A DNA stretch of 37,344 nucleotides from Mycobacterium gordonae (lineage in GTDB: Bacteria > Actinomycetota > Actinomycetes > Mycobacteriales > Mycobacteriaceae), in assembly GCF_001417955.2 (NCBI RefSeq), contig NZ_LKTM01000347.1:1-37344 (forward strand), written 5' to 3'. The position numbers and the translations under genes are program-made. The notes beneath the pieces are model-generated. The model worked only from the letters and a program-made list of their open reading frames with translations. It was not told the origin of the DNA and ran no database searches. Numbering within the stretch: position 1 is the stretch's first letter; the number at the start of each line of letters is the position of its first letter. This document shows positions 7,863-16,734 of this stretch, in pieces.

Positions 7863-8189
7863 GCGCGGTACGTACATGATCACCGCGACGCCCGCCAGGC
7901 AGACCGCCGCGCCGATGATGTCCCAGCGGTCGGGCCGGAATCCGTCGAAAACCATGCCCCACAACAGCGATCCGGCGACGAACACCCCGCCGTAGGCGGC
8001 CAGGATCCGGCCGAAATGGGCGTCGGGCTGCAGGGTGGCCACAAAACCGTAGGCGCCGAGCGCGAGGACGCCCAGACCGGCCCACAGCCAGCCGCGGTGC
8101 TCACGCACCCCTTGCCAGACCAGCCACGCGCCGCCGATCTCGAACAGCGCGGCGAGCACGAACAGCGTGATCGACTTCGCGAGCGTCAC
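7851..8189 (-). CDS. UPF0060 (YnfA-type) small membrane protein
   Basis: 112 residues from a GTG that overlaps the stop of the upstream hydrolase gene (GTGA), which decides this start over longer in-frame extensions. Four hydrophobic helices and the segments LFVLAALFEIGGAWLVWQGVREHR, GLGVLALGAYGFVATLQPDAHFGRILAAYGGVFVAGSLLWG and PDRWDIIGAAVCLAGVAVIMY are characteristic of UPF0060/YnfA, a family related to small multidrug-resistance transporters. The cell role is unknown; efflux is possible. The 3' end overlaps the convergent monooxygenase gene by 12 bases. Confidence 0.92.
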   Translation of the reverse strand: MTLAKSITLFVLAALFEIGGAWLVWQGVREHRGWLWAGLGVLALGAYGFVATLQPDAHFGRILAAYGGVFVAGSLLWGMVFDGFRPDRWDIIGAAVCLAGVAVIMYVPRSGG

Positions 8190-8944
8190 AAAGCCCCCGC
8201 CTTGCGCAGGGCCGCATCGGTGGCTTCGCGGATCGGGCCGCGCCACAACGGGCCGTGGCCGGGGGCCAGCACCTCGGTTTCCACCTGCGACAGCACCGAC
8301 AGTGTTCGGATGCAATCCTGCTGGCTGTAGCTGAAAATCGCGGGCAGCAGCTGCGGCCCGTCCTGGCGGATCAGCGGGTGGCCGGTGATCAGGGCGTCGC
8401 CACTGGCCAGGACCCCGTCCACCAGATATGAGCAGTGGCCGTTGGTGTGACCGGGACTGAACACGGGCTGCGGGTTACCGGGCAGCCCGGCGGCGATGTC
8501 CGGTGTCAGCGGCCGGGTGCTCGGTATCCCGTCGCGGATGAGGCCGCCGCTGCGCACCACGTGCACTGTCCACACGGCCCAGCGCGGGCGCCAGAGGCGC
8601 AGTGCCAGATCGTGAATCGCGACCTGTTCCAGATAGTCGCGCTTGGCGTGGCCCACCTCGTCGGCGTGGCAGTAGACCGGTGTGCCGTGCTCGGCGGCGA
8701 ACCAGATCGCGGTGCCCAGGTGGTCGATATGGGCGTGGGTGAGCAGGATGGCGCGCACGTCGCCCGGCCCGTAACCGAGCTTGCGCAGCGAGGCCAGCAC
8801 CTCTTCGCGGTCGCCCGGATAGCCGGCGTCGATCAGCATGACGCCGGTTTCGTCGGTGACCAGCGTCCAGTTGACCGCCGGGCCGTGTGCGAGGTGAACC
8901 GTGTCGGTTATCTGAACAAGCTGTGTCTGACCGGACATGCCCAT
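8186..8944 (-). CDS. Metallo-beta-lactamase-fold hydrolase, Rv0406c-like
   Basis: 252 residues from the first of two ATGs (8944; the second, at 8938, is also possible). The metal-binding motif THAHIDH (HxHxDH) lies at about 78-84 after GYPGDREEVLASLRKLGY; further ligands are the His in FSPGHTNGHCSY, the Asp in LASGDALITGH and the C-terminal His in LAPGHGPLW. This is the glyoxalase II/lactonase-like branch, a cytosolic dinuclear metal hydrolase of unknown substrate. It matches Rv0406c by content and by its position divergent from fgd1, with 33 bases between the starts. Its stop overlaps the start of the UPF0060 membrane gene, implying coupled translation. Confidence 0.9.
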   Translation of the reverse strand: MGMSGQTQLVQITDTVHLAHGPAVNWTLVTDETGVMLIDAGYPGDREEVLASLRKLGYGPGDVRAILLTHAHIDHLGTAIWFAAEHGTPVYCHADEVGHAKRDYLEQVAIHDLALRLWRPRWAVWTVHVVRSGGLIRDGIPSTRPLTPDIAAGLPGNPQPVFSPGHTNGHCSYLVDGVLASGDALITGHPLIRQDGPQLLPAIFSYSQQDCIRTLSVLSQVETEVLAPGHGPLWRGPIREATDAALRKAGAL

Positions 8945-8977
8945 CAGCCTAGGAGCTGGGGGGAGTAGAAAAGACTG

Positions 8978-9988
8978 GTGGCTGAACTGAAACTTGGGTA
9001 CAAGGCGTCCGCTGAACAATTCGCACCGCGCGAGCTCGTCGAACTCGCCGTCCTGGCCGAAGGACACGGCATGGACAGCGCCACCGTCAGCGATCACTTC
9101 CAGCCCTGGCGGCACAAGGGCGGGCACGCACCGTTTTCCCTCGCGTGGATGACCGCGGTCGGCGAACGCACCGAAAGACTGCAGCTGGGCACCTCGGTGC
9201 TCACCCCGACCTTCCGGTACAACCCCGCCGTCATCGCGCAGGCCTTCGCCACGATGGCCTGTCTGTACCCGGGCCGGGTGTTCCTGGGCGTCGGCACCGG
9301 TGAGGCGCTGAACGAGATCGCCACCGGCTACGAGGGCGATTGGCCGGACTTCAAGGAGCGTTTTGCCCGACTGCGCGAGTCGGTGCGGCTGATGCGCGAG
9401 TTGTGGCGCGGTGACCGCGTCGACTTCGACGGCGAGTACTACCGCACCAAGGGCGCCTCGATCTACGACGTGCCCGAGGGCGGCGTGCCGGTGTACATCG
9501 CCGCCGGTGGTCCCGCGGTGGCCAAGTACGCCGGCCGCGCCGGTGACGGCTTCATCTGCACCTCCGGCAAGGGAGAGGAGCTGTACACCGAGAAGCTGAT
9601 CCCTGCGGTCAAAGAAGGCGCCGCCATCAACGAGCGCAACATCGACGACATCGACAGGATGATCGAAATCAAGATCTCCTACGACACCGACCCCGACCTG
9701 GCGCTGGAGAACACCCGGTTCTGGGCGCCGCTGTCGCTGAGCGCCGAGCAGAAGCACAGTATCGACGACCCGATCGAGATGGAGAAGGCGGCCGACGCGC
9801 TGCCCATCGAGCAGATCGCCAAGCGCTGGATCGTCGCCTCCGACCCGGACGAAGCCGTGGAAAAGGTCAGGCAGTACGTCACGTGGGGCCTCAACCACCT
9901 GGTGTTCCACGCGCCCGGGCACGACCAGCGACGGTTCCTGGAGCTGTTCGAGAAAGACCTGGCGCCGCGGTTGCGGCGGCTCGGCTGA
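8978..9988 (+). CDS. fgd1: F420-dependent glucose-6-phosphate dehydrogenase Fgd1
   Basis: 336 residues from GTG, preceded by a strong purine-rich ribosome site (GGGGGGAG, ending 13 bases upstream); identical in length to M. tuberculosis Fgd1. It oxidises glucose-6-phosphate to 6-phosphogluconolactone and reduces coenzyme F420, supplying F420H2 for nitro-drug activation and redox defence. The TIM-barrel protein keeps the residues I recall as active-site residues: H40 and W44 in SDHFQPW, E109 in GVGTGEALNE, K198 in CTSGKGEE, K259 and R283. It starts a probable fgd1-pta-ackA transcription unit, with only 2 bases before the pta start. Confidence 0.97.
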   Translation: MAELKLGYKASAEQFAPRELVELAVLAEGHGMDSATVSDHFQPWRHKGGHAPFSLAWMTAVGERTERLQLGTSVLTPTFRYNPAVIAQAFATMACLYPGRVFLGVGTGEALNEIATGYEGDWPDFKERFARLRESVRLMRELWRGDRVDFDGEYYRTKGASIYDVPEGGVPVYIAAGGPAVAKYAGRAGDGFICTSGKGEELYTEKLIPAVKEGAAINERNIDDIDRMIEIKISYDTDPDLALENTRFWAPLSLSAEQKHSIDDPIEMEKAADALPIEQIAKRWIVASDPDEAVEKVRQYVTWGLNHLVFHAPGHDQRRFLELFEKDLAPRLRRLG

Positions 9989-9990
9989 CG

Positions 9991-12060
9991 GTGCCCGCCT
10001 CCAGCATCTACATCGCGGCGCCCGAATCGGAGACCGGTAAGTCGACGATCGCGCTGGGGCTGATGCACCGGCTGGCGGCCACGGTCGCCAAAGTCGGTGT
10101 GTTCCGGCCCATTACGCGTCACGGTGAGGATCGTGACTACATCCTGGAACTGTTGCTCGAGCACTCCACGGCCGGGCTGACGTACGAGCAGTGCGTCGGG
10201 GTCACCTACCAGCAACTGCACGACGACAGCGACGCCGCGATAGCCGGCATCGTCGATGCGTACCACGCGGTGGCCGAGCACTGTGACGCAGTGGTGATCG
10301 TCGGCAGCGACTACACCGACGTCACCAGTCCGGCCGAGCTGTCGGTGAACGCGCGGATCGCGGTCAACCTCGGCGCGCCGGTGCTGCTGACGGTGCGTGG
10401 CAAGGGCCGCACTCCCGGCGAGGTCGCCAGCGTCGTGGAGGTATGTCTGGCCGAACTGTCCGCGCAGCGGGCCCATACCGCGGCCGTCGTCGCCAACCGC
10501 TGCGAGCCCGGCGAGATGCAGGCCGTCGCGGACGCGTTGCGCAAGTTCACCCCACGGGCCTACGTGCTGCCCGAGGAGCCGCTGCTCGCCGCACCGACGG
10601 TCGCCGAACTGACCACCGCGGTCAACGGAACACCGATCCGTGGTGACGAGCAACTGGCCCAGCGCGAGGTGATGGGCGTGATGGTCGCGGGCATGACTGC
10701 CGACCACTGCCTCGAGCGACTGCGTGACGGCATGGCGGTGATCACCCCGGGCGACCGTTCGGACGTGGTGCTGGCCGTTGCCAGTGCCCATGCGGCAGAG
10801 GGGTTTCCGTCGCTATCGTGTCTGGTGCTCAACGGCGGCTTCGACCTGCACCCGTCGATCGCCGCCCTGGTTGCCGGGCTGCGGCTGCGGTTGCCCATCA
10901 TCGCCACCACGCTGGGCACCTACGACACGGCCAGCGCGGCGGCCACGGCCCGGGGCCGGGTCACCGCGTCCTCGCAACGCAAGATCGACACGGCGCTGCA
11001 ACTGATGGACCGGCACGTCGACATCGACGACCTGCTCGAACAGCTCACCATCCCGATCCCGAACGTCACCACGCCGCAGATGTTCACTCACCAGTTGCAG
11101 GAGCGGGCCCGGGCGGACCGCAAACACATCGTGTTACCCGAAGGCGAGGACGACCGGATCCTGCGCTCGGCCGGGCGTCTGCTGCAGCGCTCTGTCGCCG
11201 ACCTGACCATCCTGGGCGACGAACCTCAAGTACGTTCCCGGGCAGCGGAACTCGGTGTCAGCCTCGACGAAGCGACGGTGATCGACCCGCGGACCAGCGA
11301 CCTGCACGAACAATTCGCGCAGCAATACGCGGAGCTGCGCAAGGCCAAGGGCGTCACGCTCGAGCACGCCCGTGAGATCATGAACGACGCAACGTATTTC
11401 GGCACCATGCTGGTGTACAACGGCAAAGTCGACGGGATGGTGTCCGGCGCCGTGCACACCACCGCGCACACCGTGCGCCCGGCGCTGGAGATCATCCGTA
11501 CGGTCCCCGACGTCTCCACGGTGTCCAGCATCTTCCTGATGTGCCTGCCGGACCGGGTGCTGGCCTACGGTGACTGCGCCATCATCCCCAACCCGACGAC
11601 CGAACAGCTTGCCGACATCGCGATCTCCTCGGCGCGCACGGCCGCCCAGTTCGGCATCGACCCCCGGGTGGCCATGCTGTCCTACTCGACGGGCGACTCG
11701 GGTTCCGGTGCCGACGTCGAAAAAGTCAGGAAGGCAACCGAACTGGTGCGTTCCCGGGACCCGCAGCTGCTGGTCGAGGGACCGATCCAGTACGACGCCG
11801 CGGTCGACCCGTCGGTCGCGGCCACCAAGATGCGCGACTCGCCGGTGGCCGGCCGCGCCACCGTGCTGATATTTCCCGACCTGAACACCGGCAACAACAC
11901 CTATAAGGCGGTGCAGCGTTCGGCGGGCGCCATCGCGGTGGGCCCGGTGCTGCAGGGTTTGCGCAAACCGGTCAACGACCTGTCCCGGGGCGCGCTGGTC
12001 GAGGACATCGTGAACACCGTTGCCATCACCGCGATTCAGGCACAGGGCACGCATGAGTGA
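9991..12060 (+). CDS. pta: Phosphate acetyltransferase Pta (long form)
   Basis: 689 residues from GTG at 9991; M. tuberculosis Pta is 690. It converts acetyl-CoA and phosphate to acetyl-phosphate and CoA. The N-terminal third is a CobB/BioD-like P-loop domain (IYIAAPESETGKSTIALGLM at about 5-24). A DRTGG domain follows in the middle, and the C-terminal catalytic PTA_PTB domain starts near residue 368 (FTHQLQERARADRKHIVLPEGEDDRIL), with AMLSYSTGDSGSG, VEGPIQYDAA and VLIFPDLNTGNNTYKAVQR further on. The start follows the fgd1 stop by 2 bases and the end overlaps ackA by 8 bases. Coupling of pta and ackA matches their consecutive reactions. Confidence 0.97.
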   Translation: MPASSIYIAAPESETGKSTIALGLMHRLAATVAKVGVFRPITRHGEDRDYILELLLEHSTAGLTYEQCVGVTYQQLHDDSDAAIAGIVDAYHAVAEHCDAVVIVGSDYTDVTSPAELSVNARIAVNLGAPVLLTVRGKGRTPGEVASVVEVCLAELSAQRAHTAAVVANRCEPGEMQAVADALRKFTPRAYVLPEEPLLAAPTVAELTTAVNGTPIRGDEQLAQREVMGVMVAGMTADHCLERLRDGMAVITPGDRSDVVLAVASAHAAEGFPSLSCLVLNGGFDLHPSIAALVAGLRLRLPIIATTLGTYDTASAAATARGRVTASSQRKIDTALQLMDRHVDIDDLLEQLTIPIPNVTTPQMFTHQLQERARADRKHIVLPEGEDDRILRSAGRLLQRSVADLTILGDEPQVRSRAAELGVSLDEATVIDPRTSDLHEQFAQQYAELRKAKGVTLEHAREIMNDATYFGTMLVYNGKVDGMVSGAVHTTAHTVRPALEIIRTVPDVSTVSSIFLMCLPDRVLAYGDCAIIPNPTTEQLADIAISSARTAAQFGIDPRVAMLSYSTGDSGSGADVEKVRKATELVRSRDPQLLVEGPIQYDAAVDPSVAATKMRDSPVAGRATVLIFPDLNTGNNTYKAVQRSAGAIAVGPVLQGLRKPVNDLSRGALVEDIVNTVAITAIQAQGTHE

Positions 12061-13198
12061 CCGTTCGGTGCTGGTGATCAATTCCGGATCGTCGTCGCTG
12101 AAATTCCAGCTCATAGACCCCGATTCCGGCGCCTCGCGGGCCGGTGGCACCGTCGAACAGATCGGGGAGCCGTCGTCGTCGGTACCCGACCACGAGGCGG
12201 CGCTGCGTCGCGCTTTCGAGATGCTGAACGATGACGGCATCGACCTGCAGCACTGCGGGCTGGCGGCGGTGGGACACCGGGTAGTGCACGGCGGCAACCG
12301 CTTTCACCGTCCCACTCTGCTGAACGACGAGGTGGTCCGCGAGCTCGACGAGCTTTCGCCGCTGGCCCCGCTGCACAATCCACCCGCCGTGCAGGGCATC
12401 GAGGTGGCGCGCAAGCTGCTGCCCGGGGTGCCGCACATCGCGGTGTTCGACACCGCGTTCTTCCACCACCTGCCCGCCGCGGCGGCGACATACGCCATCG
12501 ACCGCGACCTGGCCGATAAATGGCAGATCCGCCGGTACGGATTTCACGGCACCTCGCACGAATACGTCAGCGGTCAGGCGGCGGCCTTCCTGGGCCGTCC
12601 CTCGGCGGAGCTGAATCAGATCGTGCTGCACCTGGGCAACGGCGCCTCGGCGTCCGCGGTCGCCGGCGGCCGCCCGGTCGAGACATCGATGGGCCTCACT
12701 CCTTTGGAGGGCCTGGTCATGGGCACCCGCAGCGGTGACATCGATGCCGGTGTCTTCAGCTACCTGTGGCGGACCGCAAAGATGGACGTCGACGAGATCG
12801 AGTCGATGCTGAACAAGCGGTCCGGGGTGCTCGGCCTGTCCGGCGAGCGGGACTTCCGGCGGCTGCGAAGCATGATCGAATCAGGCGATGCCGCAGCGCA
12901 ATTGGCTTACGACGTGTTCATCCACCGGCTGCGCAAGTACATCGGCGCCTACCTGGCGGTGCTCGGGCACACCGACGTGGTCAGCTTCACCGCCGGAATC
13001 GGTGAGCACGACGCGGCCGTGCGCCGGGATGCGTTGGCGGGCCTGGGGGAGCTGGGTATCGAGCTGGACGAAGACCGCAATGCCGCGGCGGCTTCCGGTG
13101 CGCGCCGGATCTCGAGTGACCGGTCGCCCATCGCCGTGCTGGTGGTGCCGACCAACGAGGAACTGGCCATCGCCCGCGACTGCGCCAGCCTGCTATAG
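12053..13198 (+). CDS. ackA: Acetate kinase AckA
   Basis: 381 residues from the ATG that overlaps the end of pta by 8 bases. It interconverts acetyl-phosphate plus ADP and acetate plus ATP in the cytosol. ASKHA-fold motifs are present: VLVINSGSSSLKFQL at the N-terminus, GHRVVHGG, VFDTAFFHHLP, YGFHGTSHEYVS, IVLHLGNGAS, TPLEGLVMGTRSGDID and FTAGIGEHDAAVR. Length is close to the 385 residues of the M. tuberculosis protein. The gene ends overlapping, tail to tail, the stop of the minus-strand DUF1501 gene by 3 bases. In M. tuberculosis I recall pknG as the next gene; here an accessory block intervenes. Confidence 0.97.
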   Translation: MSDRSVLVINSGSSSLKFQLIDPDSGASRAGGTVEQIGEPSSSVPDHEAALRRAFEMLNDDGIDLQHCGLAAVGHRVVHGGNRFHRPTLLNDEVVRELDELSPLAPLHNPPAVQGIEVARKLLPGVPHIAVFDTAFFHHLPAAAATYAIDRDLADKWQIRRYGFHGTSHEYVSGQAAAFLGRPSAELNQIVLHLGNGASASAVAGGRPVETSMGLTPLEGLVMGTRSGDIDAGVFSYLWRTAKMDVDEIESMLNKRSGVLGLSGERDFRRLRSMIESGDAAAQLAYDVFIHRLRKYIGAYLAVLGHTDVVSFTAGIGEHDAAVRRDALAGLGELGIELDEDRNAAAASGARRISSDRSPIAVLVVPTNEELAIARDCASLL

Positions 13199-14362
13199 AA
13201 AACCGAGGCTGCTGCGGCCGGCGCCGACCGACGGGGTGGGGTCGGTGCGTAGCGTGCGTACCAGCAGCTCGTGGTAGATGTCGCGAAAGTCCGTGGTGTA
13301 CTTCAGGTCTCCGTGGTCGAGGTCGGTGAGGCTCGGTTCCTCGCCGTAGAACCCGCCCTTGACCGGCACGCCGGCGACGAACACCGGTCCGGCGGTGCCG
13401 TGGTCCGTTCCTTGCGACGCGTTGGCCGCAACGCGGCGACCGAACTCCGAGTAGGCCAGAACCACGACGTTGGCGCCGGCCACCTGCTGCAGGAATCCGG
13501 TGACGGCTTCGTCGAAGGTCTGCAGCAGTCGCTGCTGGGTGCCGCGTTCGTTGGCGTGGGTGTCGAAGCCGCCCAGGTGAGCCAGGTAGACCCGGGTCGG
13601 AACCCGGGCCTTGATGGCGGCAGCCACCACGCTCAGCCGACTGGCCAGGGCGTTGGGCGACTCGGTGCCTGTCACGTTCTTGAACGCGGCGTCCGTCGAC
13701 TGCGCGGCGCGATAGGACTGGCGTACCGCGGCCATGGCCGGGGTATCGGTGGGGTCGTCCACACCCAGGGCTTCGATCGTCGCCCGGAACAGGTCCGAGC
13801 GAGCAGACGGTATCTGTGTCGTGGAAAGCGCTGCGGCTGTCTGCCTTTCGCCGACCGCGAGCAGTGGCAGCACACTGCCGACGTTGACCGCGCGCAGCGG
13901 ATCGTCACTGGTGGCGTCCAGCCAGCGCCCGATCCATCCGGTCGGCACCGGTGCGTCCGGCGAAGCGGTCTGCCAGATGTCCATGGACCGGAAGTGGCTG
14001 TGATCGGGCTTGGGATACCCGGCGCCGCGCACGATCGCGAGTCGCCGATCGTTCCACAATTGACTCAGGCCGCGCATCGCGGGGTTCAACCCGAGGTGGT
14101 CGTCGAGGTGCAAGACGTCGTCGGGAGCGTAGGCCAGTTCCGGGCGAGCGTCGTGATAGGCGTTGTCGGCGTAGGGAATCAGCGTGTTGATACCGTCGTT
14201 GCCGCCGTACAGGGTGACGATCACCAGCACCCCGTCGCCCGCGGCGAGCGGGCGGTCCTGCGCGGCCCGCAGCAGGTCGTCCCAGTCGACCGCCAACGCG
14301 CCGGACAACAGGCCGGCCGCGCCCACCCCGGCGCCGGCGATCAGGAACTTGCGGCGGTTCAT
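13193..14362 (-). CDS. DUF1501 protein with Tat-type signal
   Basis: 389 residues from the ATG that overlaps the DUF1800 stop (ATGA). The N-terminus MNRRKFLIAGAGVGAAGLLSGALA is a twin-arginine-like signal, so the protein is probably exported folded. Family motifs are VIVTLYGGNDGINTLIPY (about 45-62), PDHSHFRSMDIWQT, YLAHLGGFDTHANE, VVLAYSEFGRRV and GTDHGTAGPVFVAG. DUF1501 proteins have an alkaline-phosphatase/sulfatase-like fold, and the conserved Asp/His/Glu residues suggest a metal site, but no reaction is established to my knowledge. The gene almost always pairs with DUF1800, as here. Confidence 0.92.
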   Translation of the reverse strand: MNRRKFLIAGAGVGAAGLLSGALAVDWDDLLRAAQDRPLAAGDGVLVIVTLYGGNDGINTLIPYADNAYHDARPELAYAPDDVLHLDDHLGLNPAMRGLSQLWNDRRLAIVRGAGYPKPDHSHFRSMDIWQTASPDAPVPTGWIGRWLDATSDDPLRAVNVGSVLPLLAVGERQTAAALSTTQIPSARSDLFRATIEALGVDDPTDTPAMAAVRQSYRAAQSTDAAFKNVTGTESPNALASRLSVVAAAIKARVPTRVYLAHLGGFDTHANERGTQQRLLQTFDEAVTGFLQQVAGANVVVLAYSEFGRRVAANASQGTDHGTAGPVFVAGVPVKGGFYGEEPSLTDLDHGDLKYTTDFRDIYHELLVRTLRTDPTPSVGAGRSSLGFL

Positions 14363-15663
14363 GAGGTCAGGTACTCCGGTGTGTTGACGGCTGCGGTCAC
14401 CAGCCGCTGCGGCTGGCGCACCAGGGGTTGCAGGGCTTCGACCGTGCGGTCTGTCCACGCGCCCACGCCGATCAGGTATCCGACCGCGTCGATCCGCTGT
14501 CCGGGGCCGGTGCTGTCGATCGTCGACAGGTCCGCTGACCGGGCGAGCCTGGCGGCGGTGCGCAACCGCGTGGTGGCCGACGCGGTGGACAACCACACCT
14601 GGCCGTGCGGCCAGCCGTTGACGTCGGTGGGGAAGAACGGGCGCTGGCCCAGCGCCTTGAGGGTGGTCTCGACCAGCTTGTCGTGCTGCTCGGCAGGGCG
14701 GAGCGCGCGGATCACCCCGACCAGCCACTCCACGGGAGTGTTGACCACCGTTGCGTGGCCACCGGTGAACTCGTCGTCGGTGAGGATGGCCCGGGTCAGC
14801 GCCTTGAGGTCGCGCCGGGGGCCGTAGGCGGCGACAATGCGCTCAAGGGCCGGCGGGGAGGGCGGTTCGTCGGACACCAATTGCTGCCACAGGCGCCCGG
14901 CAACATGGGCCGCAGCACCGGGCCGGGCCAGGACCGCATCGCAGAATCCGGCGGCGTCGTAGTCATCGGTGACGCCGAACAGGGTCTTGGATCCCGGGTC
15001 GCGGCGGCGGGACACCAGCACCGCCCGGCCGTCGTTGATCGTCCATCCGGTCAGGGCGCGGGCGCCGGCACGGACGTCGTCCTCGGTGTACCCGTTGTTG
15101 TGGCCGAGGGTGAACAACTCCATGAACTCGCGGGCCAGGTTTTCGTTGGGGGCTTTGGCGGTGTTGAGCTGTCCGTCCAGCCAGCGCAGCATCGCGGCGT
15201 CGGTGAGCATCGCGTACGCCAGCGTGCGGAAGTCGCCCAGCTTCAGGGTGCGCAGCTTCTGGTTCTGCGCCGCCATCTGCGCGGCGATCCTGACTTTCTG
15301 TGCGGAAGTGGCAAAGTGGTTGTGCCACAACAACGTCAGCTTCTCATGCAGAGGCAGCTCGGCGGCCACCATGCGGCGCAGCCACCATCGGGTGAGTTCG
15401 TCGTTCTGTTCGGCGAGGTGGCGGCGGTACTGCGTGCGTGCCGCCGTCGTCGCGCCCCTGCCGGGCGGTTGCGGGGGCGGCAGCGACGGCATCGGGGTGG
15501 CCAGTGCGCCGCGGTCCGCGTCGGGATCGGCGGCCAGGGCGGCCTCCACGTAGCTGGGCCAATCACGGCCCACCACCGCGTCGATTTCGGCGCCGGTGGC
15601 TCCGAACCCGCACCTGCGCAGGACACGGGCCGTCATGATCCACTGAGGCGACTGCCCGGCCAT
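14359..15663 (-). CDS. DUF1800 family protein
   Basis: 434 residues. It opens with a typical DUF1800 start (TARVLRRCGFGATGAEIDAVV), then LTRWWLRRMVAAELPLHEKLTLLWHNHFATS (about 110-140), PNENLAREFMELFTLGHNNGYTEDDVRAGARALTGW (about 190-225) and a C-terminal NGWPHGQVWLSTA segment. Function is unknown; the family is mostly alpha-helical and usually sits beside DUF1501. No signal peptide is visible although the partner has a Tat-like one, so if they form a complex DUF1800 may travel with it; this is inference. The start is divergent from the DUF559 gene across about 95 bases. Confidence 0.92.
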   Translation of the reverse strand: MAGQSPQWIMTARVLRRCGFGATGAEIDAVVGRDWPSYVEAALAADPDADRGALATPMPSLPPPQPPGRGATTAARTQYRRHLAEQNDELTRWWLRRMVAAELPLHEKLTLLWHNHFATSAQKVRIAAQMAAQNQKLRTLKLGDFRTLAYAMLTDAAMLRWLDGQLNTAKAPNENLAREFMELFTLGHNNGYTEDDVRAGARALTGWTINDGRAVLVSRRRDPGSKTLFGVTDDYDAAGFCDAVLARPGAAAHVAGRLWQQLVSDEPPSPPALERIVAAYGPRRDLKALTRAILTDDEFTGGHATVVNTPVEWLVGVIRALRPAEQHDKLVETTLKALGQRPFFPTDVNGWPHGQVWLSTASATTRLRTAARLARSADLSTIDSTGPGQRIDAVGYLIGVGAWTDRTVEALQPLVRQPQRLVTAAVNTPEYLTS

Positions 15664-15759
15664 AGTGCACCACTGTCGCGCGCAAACCTATGTTTTCGCT
15701 GAGTGTGGCTGTGGATGGGGGTAAGCGCCGCAGGCTGTTGTCATGCAATTGTGCGCTCC

Positions 15760-16617
15760 GTGAACGATGCACCCTTCGTCGGCAGTGAGGCGTTGGCGTC
15801 CGGTGCCCTCAACTGGCATCAGCTGCGCAAGCAGTACCGCGCGGTATTTCCGAATGTCTACCTACCGAAAGGCCTGCAACCGTCACTGCACCAGCGCACT
15901 GTTGCGGCCTGGCTGTGGTCGCGCCGTAGGGGCACCATTGCGGGCGCGGCAGCGGCGGCCCTGCATGGCGCGAGGTGGGTCCCCGACGACGTGCCGATCG
16001 AACTGGTGCACGCCAATGCCAGGGCGCCCCAGGGAGTGTTGACGCGACGCGAGGTGTTACTGGACGGCGAAGTCCAGGTCATCGACGGGCGGCCCGTCAC
16101 CACGCCCGAGCGCACCGCTTTTGACATCGGCCGGCATGGCGCGGTGCGTTCCGCGGTGGCTCGGCTCGACTCACTCTCGCGCGCAACGGGGTTCAAGGTT
16201 GACGACGTGCTAGCCCGCATCGAGTGTCATCCACGGACGCCCGGATTGCGGCGGCTGGAGACGGCGCTCGAGCTGGTGGATGCCGGAGCCCAGTCCCCGC
16301 GGGAGAGCTACCTGCGGCTACTGCTCATGGACGCTGGCTTCCCCCGGCCGCAGACGCAGATCCCGGTGCTGGGGGCCGACGGTATTCCGCTTGCTTACCT
16401 CGATCTGGGTTGGCAGGAATCCATGGTCGCGGTCGAGTACGACGGCGATCAGCATCGGACCGACCGCCGGCAATTCGCTAAAGACATCCAGCGTCTGGAG
16501 ATGCTCGAACGGATGGGCTGGATCATCGTCCGGGTGGTCGCCGAGAACCATCCAGCCACCATTGTGCGACGGGTCCGGGCTGCCCTTGAGACGGCGGGGA
16601 AGCGATCGCGAGTTTGA
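15760..16617 (+). CDS. AbiEi-like N-terminal domain fused to DUF559 (Vsr-like) nuclease fold
   Basis: About 285 residues from GTG 15760 (NDAPFVGSEAL); GTG 15751 is an alternative and neither has a good ribosome site. The N-terminal half resembles AbiEi antitoxin-type proteins: LNWHQLRKQYRAVFPNVYLPKG (winged-helix-like), TIAGAAAAALHGARWVPDDVPIELVH, and the family motif VTTPERTAFDIGRHG. The C-terminal 80 residues look like a DUF559/very-short-patch-repair type PD-(D/E)XK fold: AYLDLGWQESMVAVEYDGDQH, then RRQFAKDIQRLEMLERMGWIIVRV. Actinobacteria carry many such stand-alone genes of unknown role. The stop codon lies inside the first of two 80-bp stem-loop repeats. It could be a nuclease linked to those repeats, a defence protein or a degenerate antitoxin. 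Confidence 0.82.
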   Translation: MNDAPFVGSEALASGALNWHQLRKQYRAVFPNVYLPKGLQPSLHQRTVAAWLWSRRRGTIAGAAAAALHGARWVPDDVPIELVHANARAPQGVLTRREVLLDGEVQVIDGRPVTTPERTAFDIGRHGAVRSAVARLDSLSRATGFKVDDVLARIECHPRTPGLRRLETALELVDAGAQSPRESYLRLLLMDAGFPRPQTQIPVLGADGIPLAYLDLGWQESMVAVEYDGDQHRTDRRQFAKDIQRLEMLERMGWIIVRVVAENHPATIVRRVRAALETAGKRSRV

Positions 16618-16689
16618 CTGTGCGCCTACTGCTTTAATAGTGCGTCTACCGCGGAAATGTGAGCGAATTTCGACAGTAGGCGCACACTC
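16610..16689 (+). repeat. 80-bp stem-loop repeat, copy 1
   Basis: First of two 80-bp direct repeats, 69 of 80 positions identical to copy 2 and 125 bases apart start to start. It starts with GAGTTTGACT and ends with GCGCACACTC, so the ends are themselves a short inverted repeat. Three related arms occur: A1 (16620-16631), A2 (16640-16658) and A3 (16667-16685, inverted). In this copy A3 pairs perfectly with A1 over 12 bases (GTGCGCCTACTG) and only 15 of 19 with A2. The first bases contain the stop codon of the DUF559 gene. Confidence 0.85.
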
Positions 16690-16734
16690 AACGTCAGGTC
16701 CGAGAAGCCGAAGAGGCAGCCGCGGACCGCTCCC

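Noticed and set aside
8987..9100. Possible catalytic loss in Fgd1
   Set aside because: Residues H40, W44, E109, K198, K259 and R283 are all in place when counted from GTG 8978.
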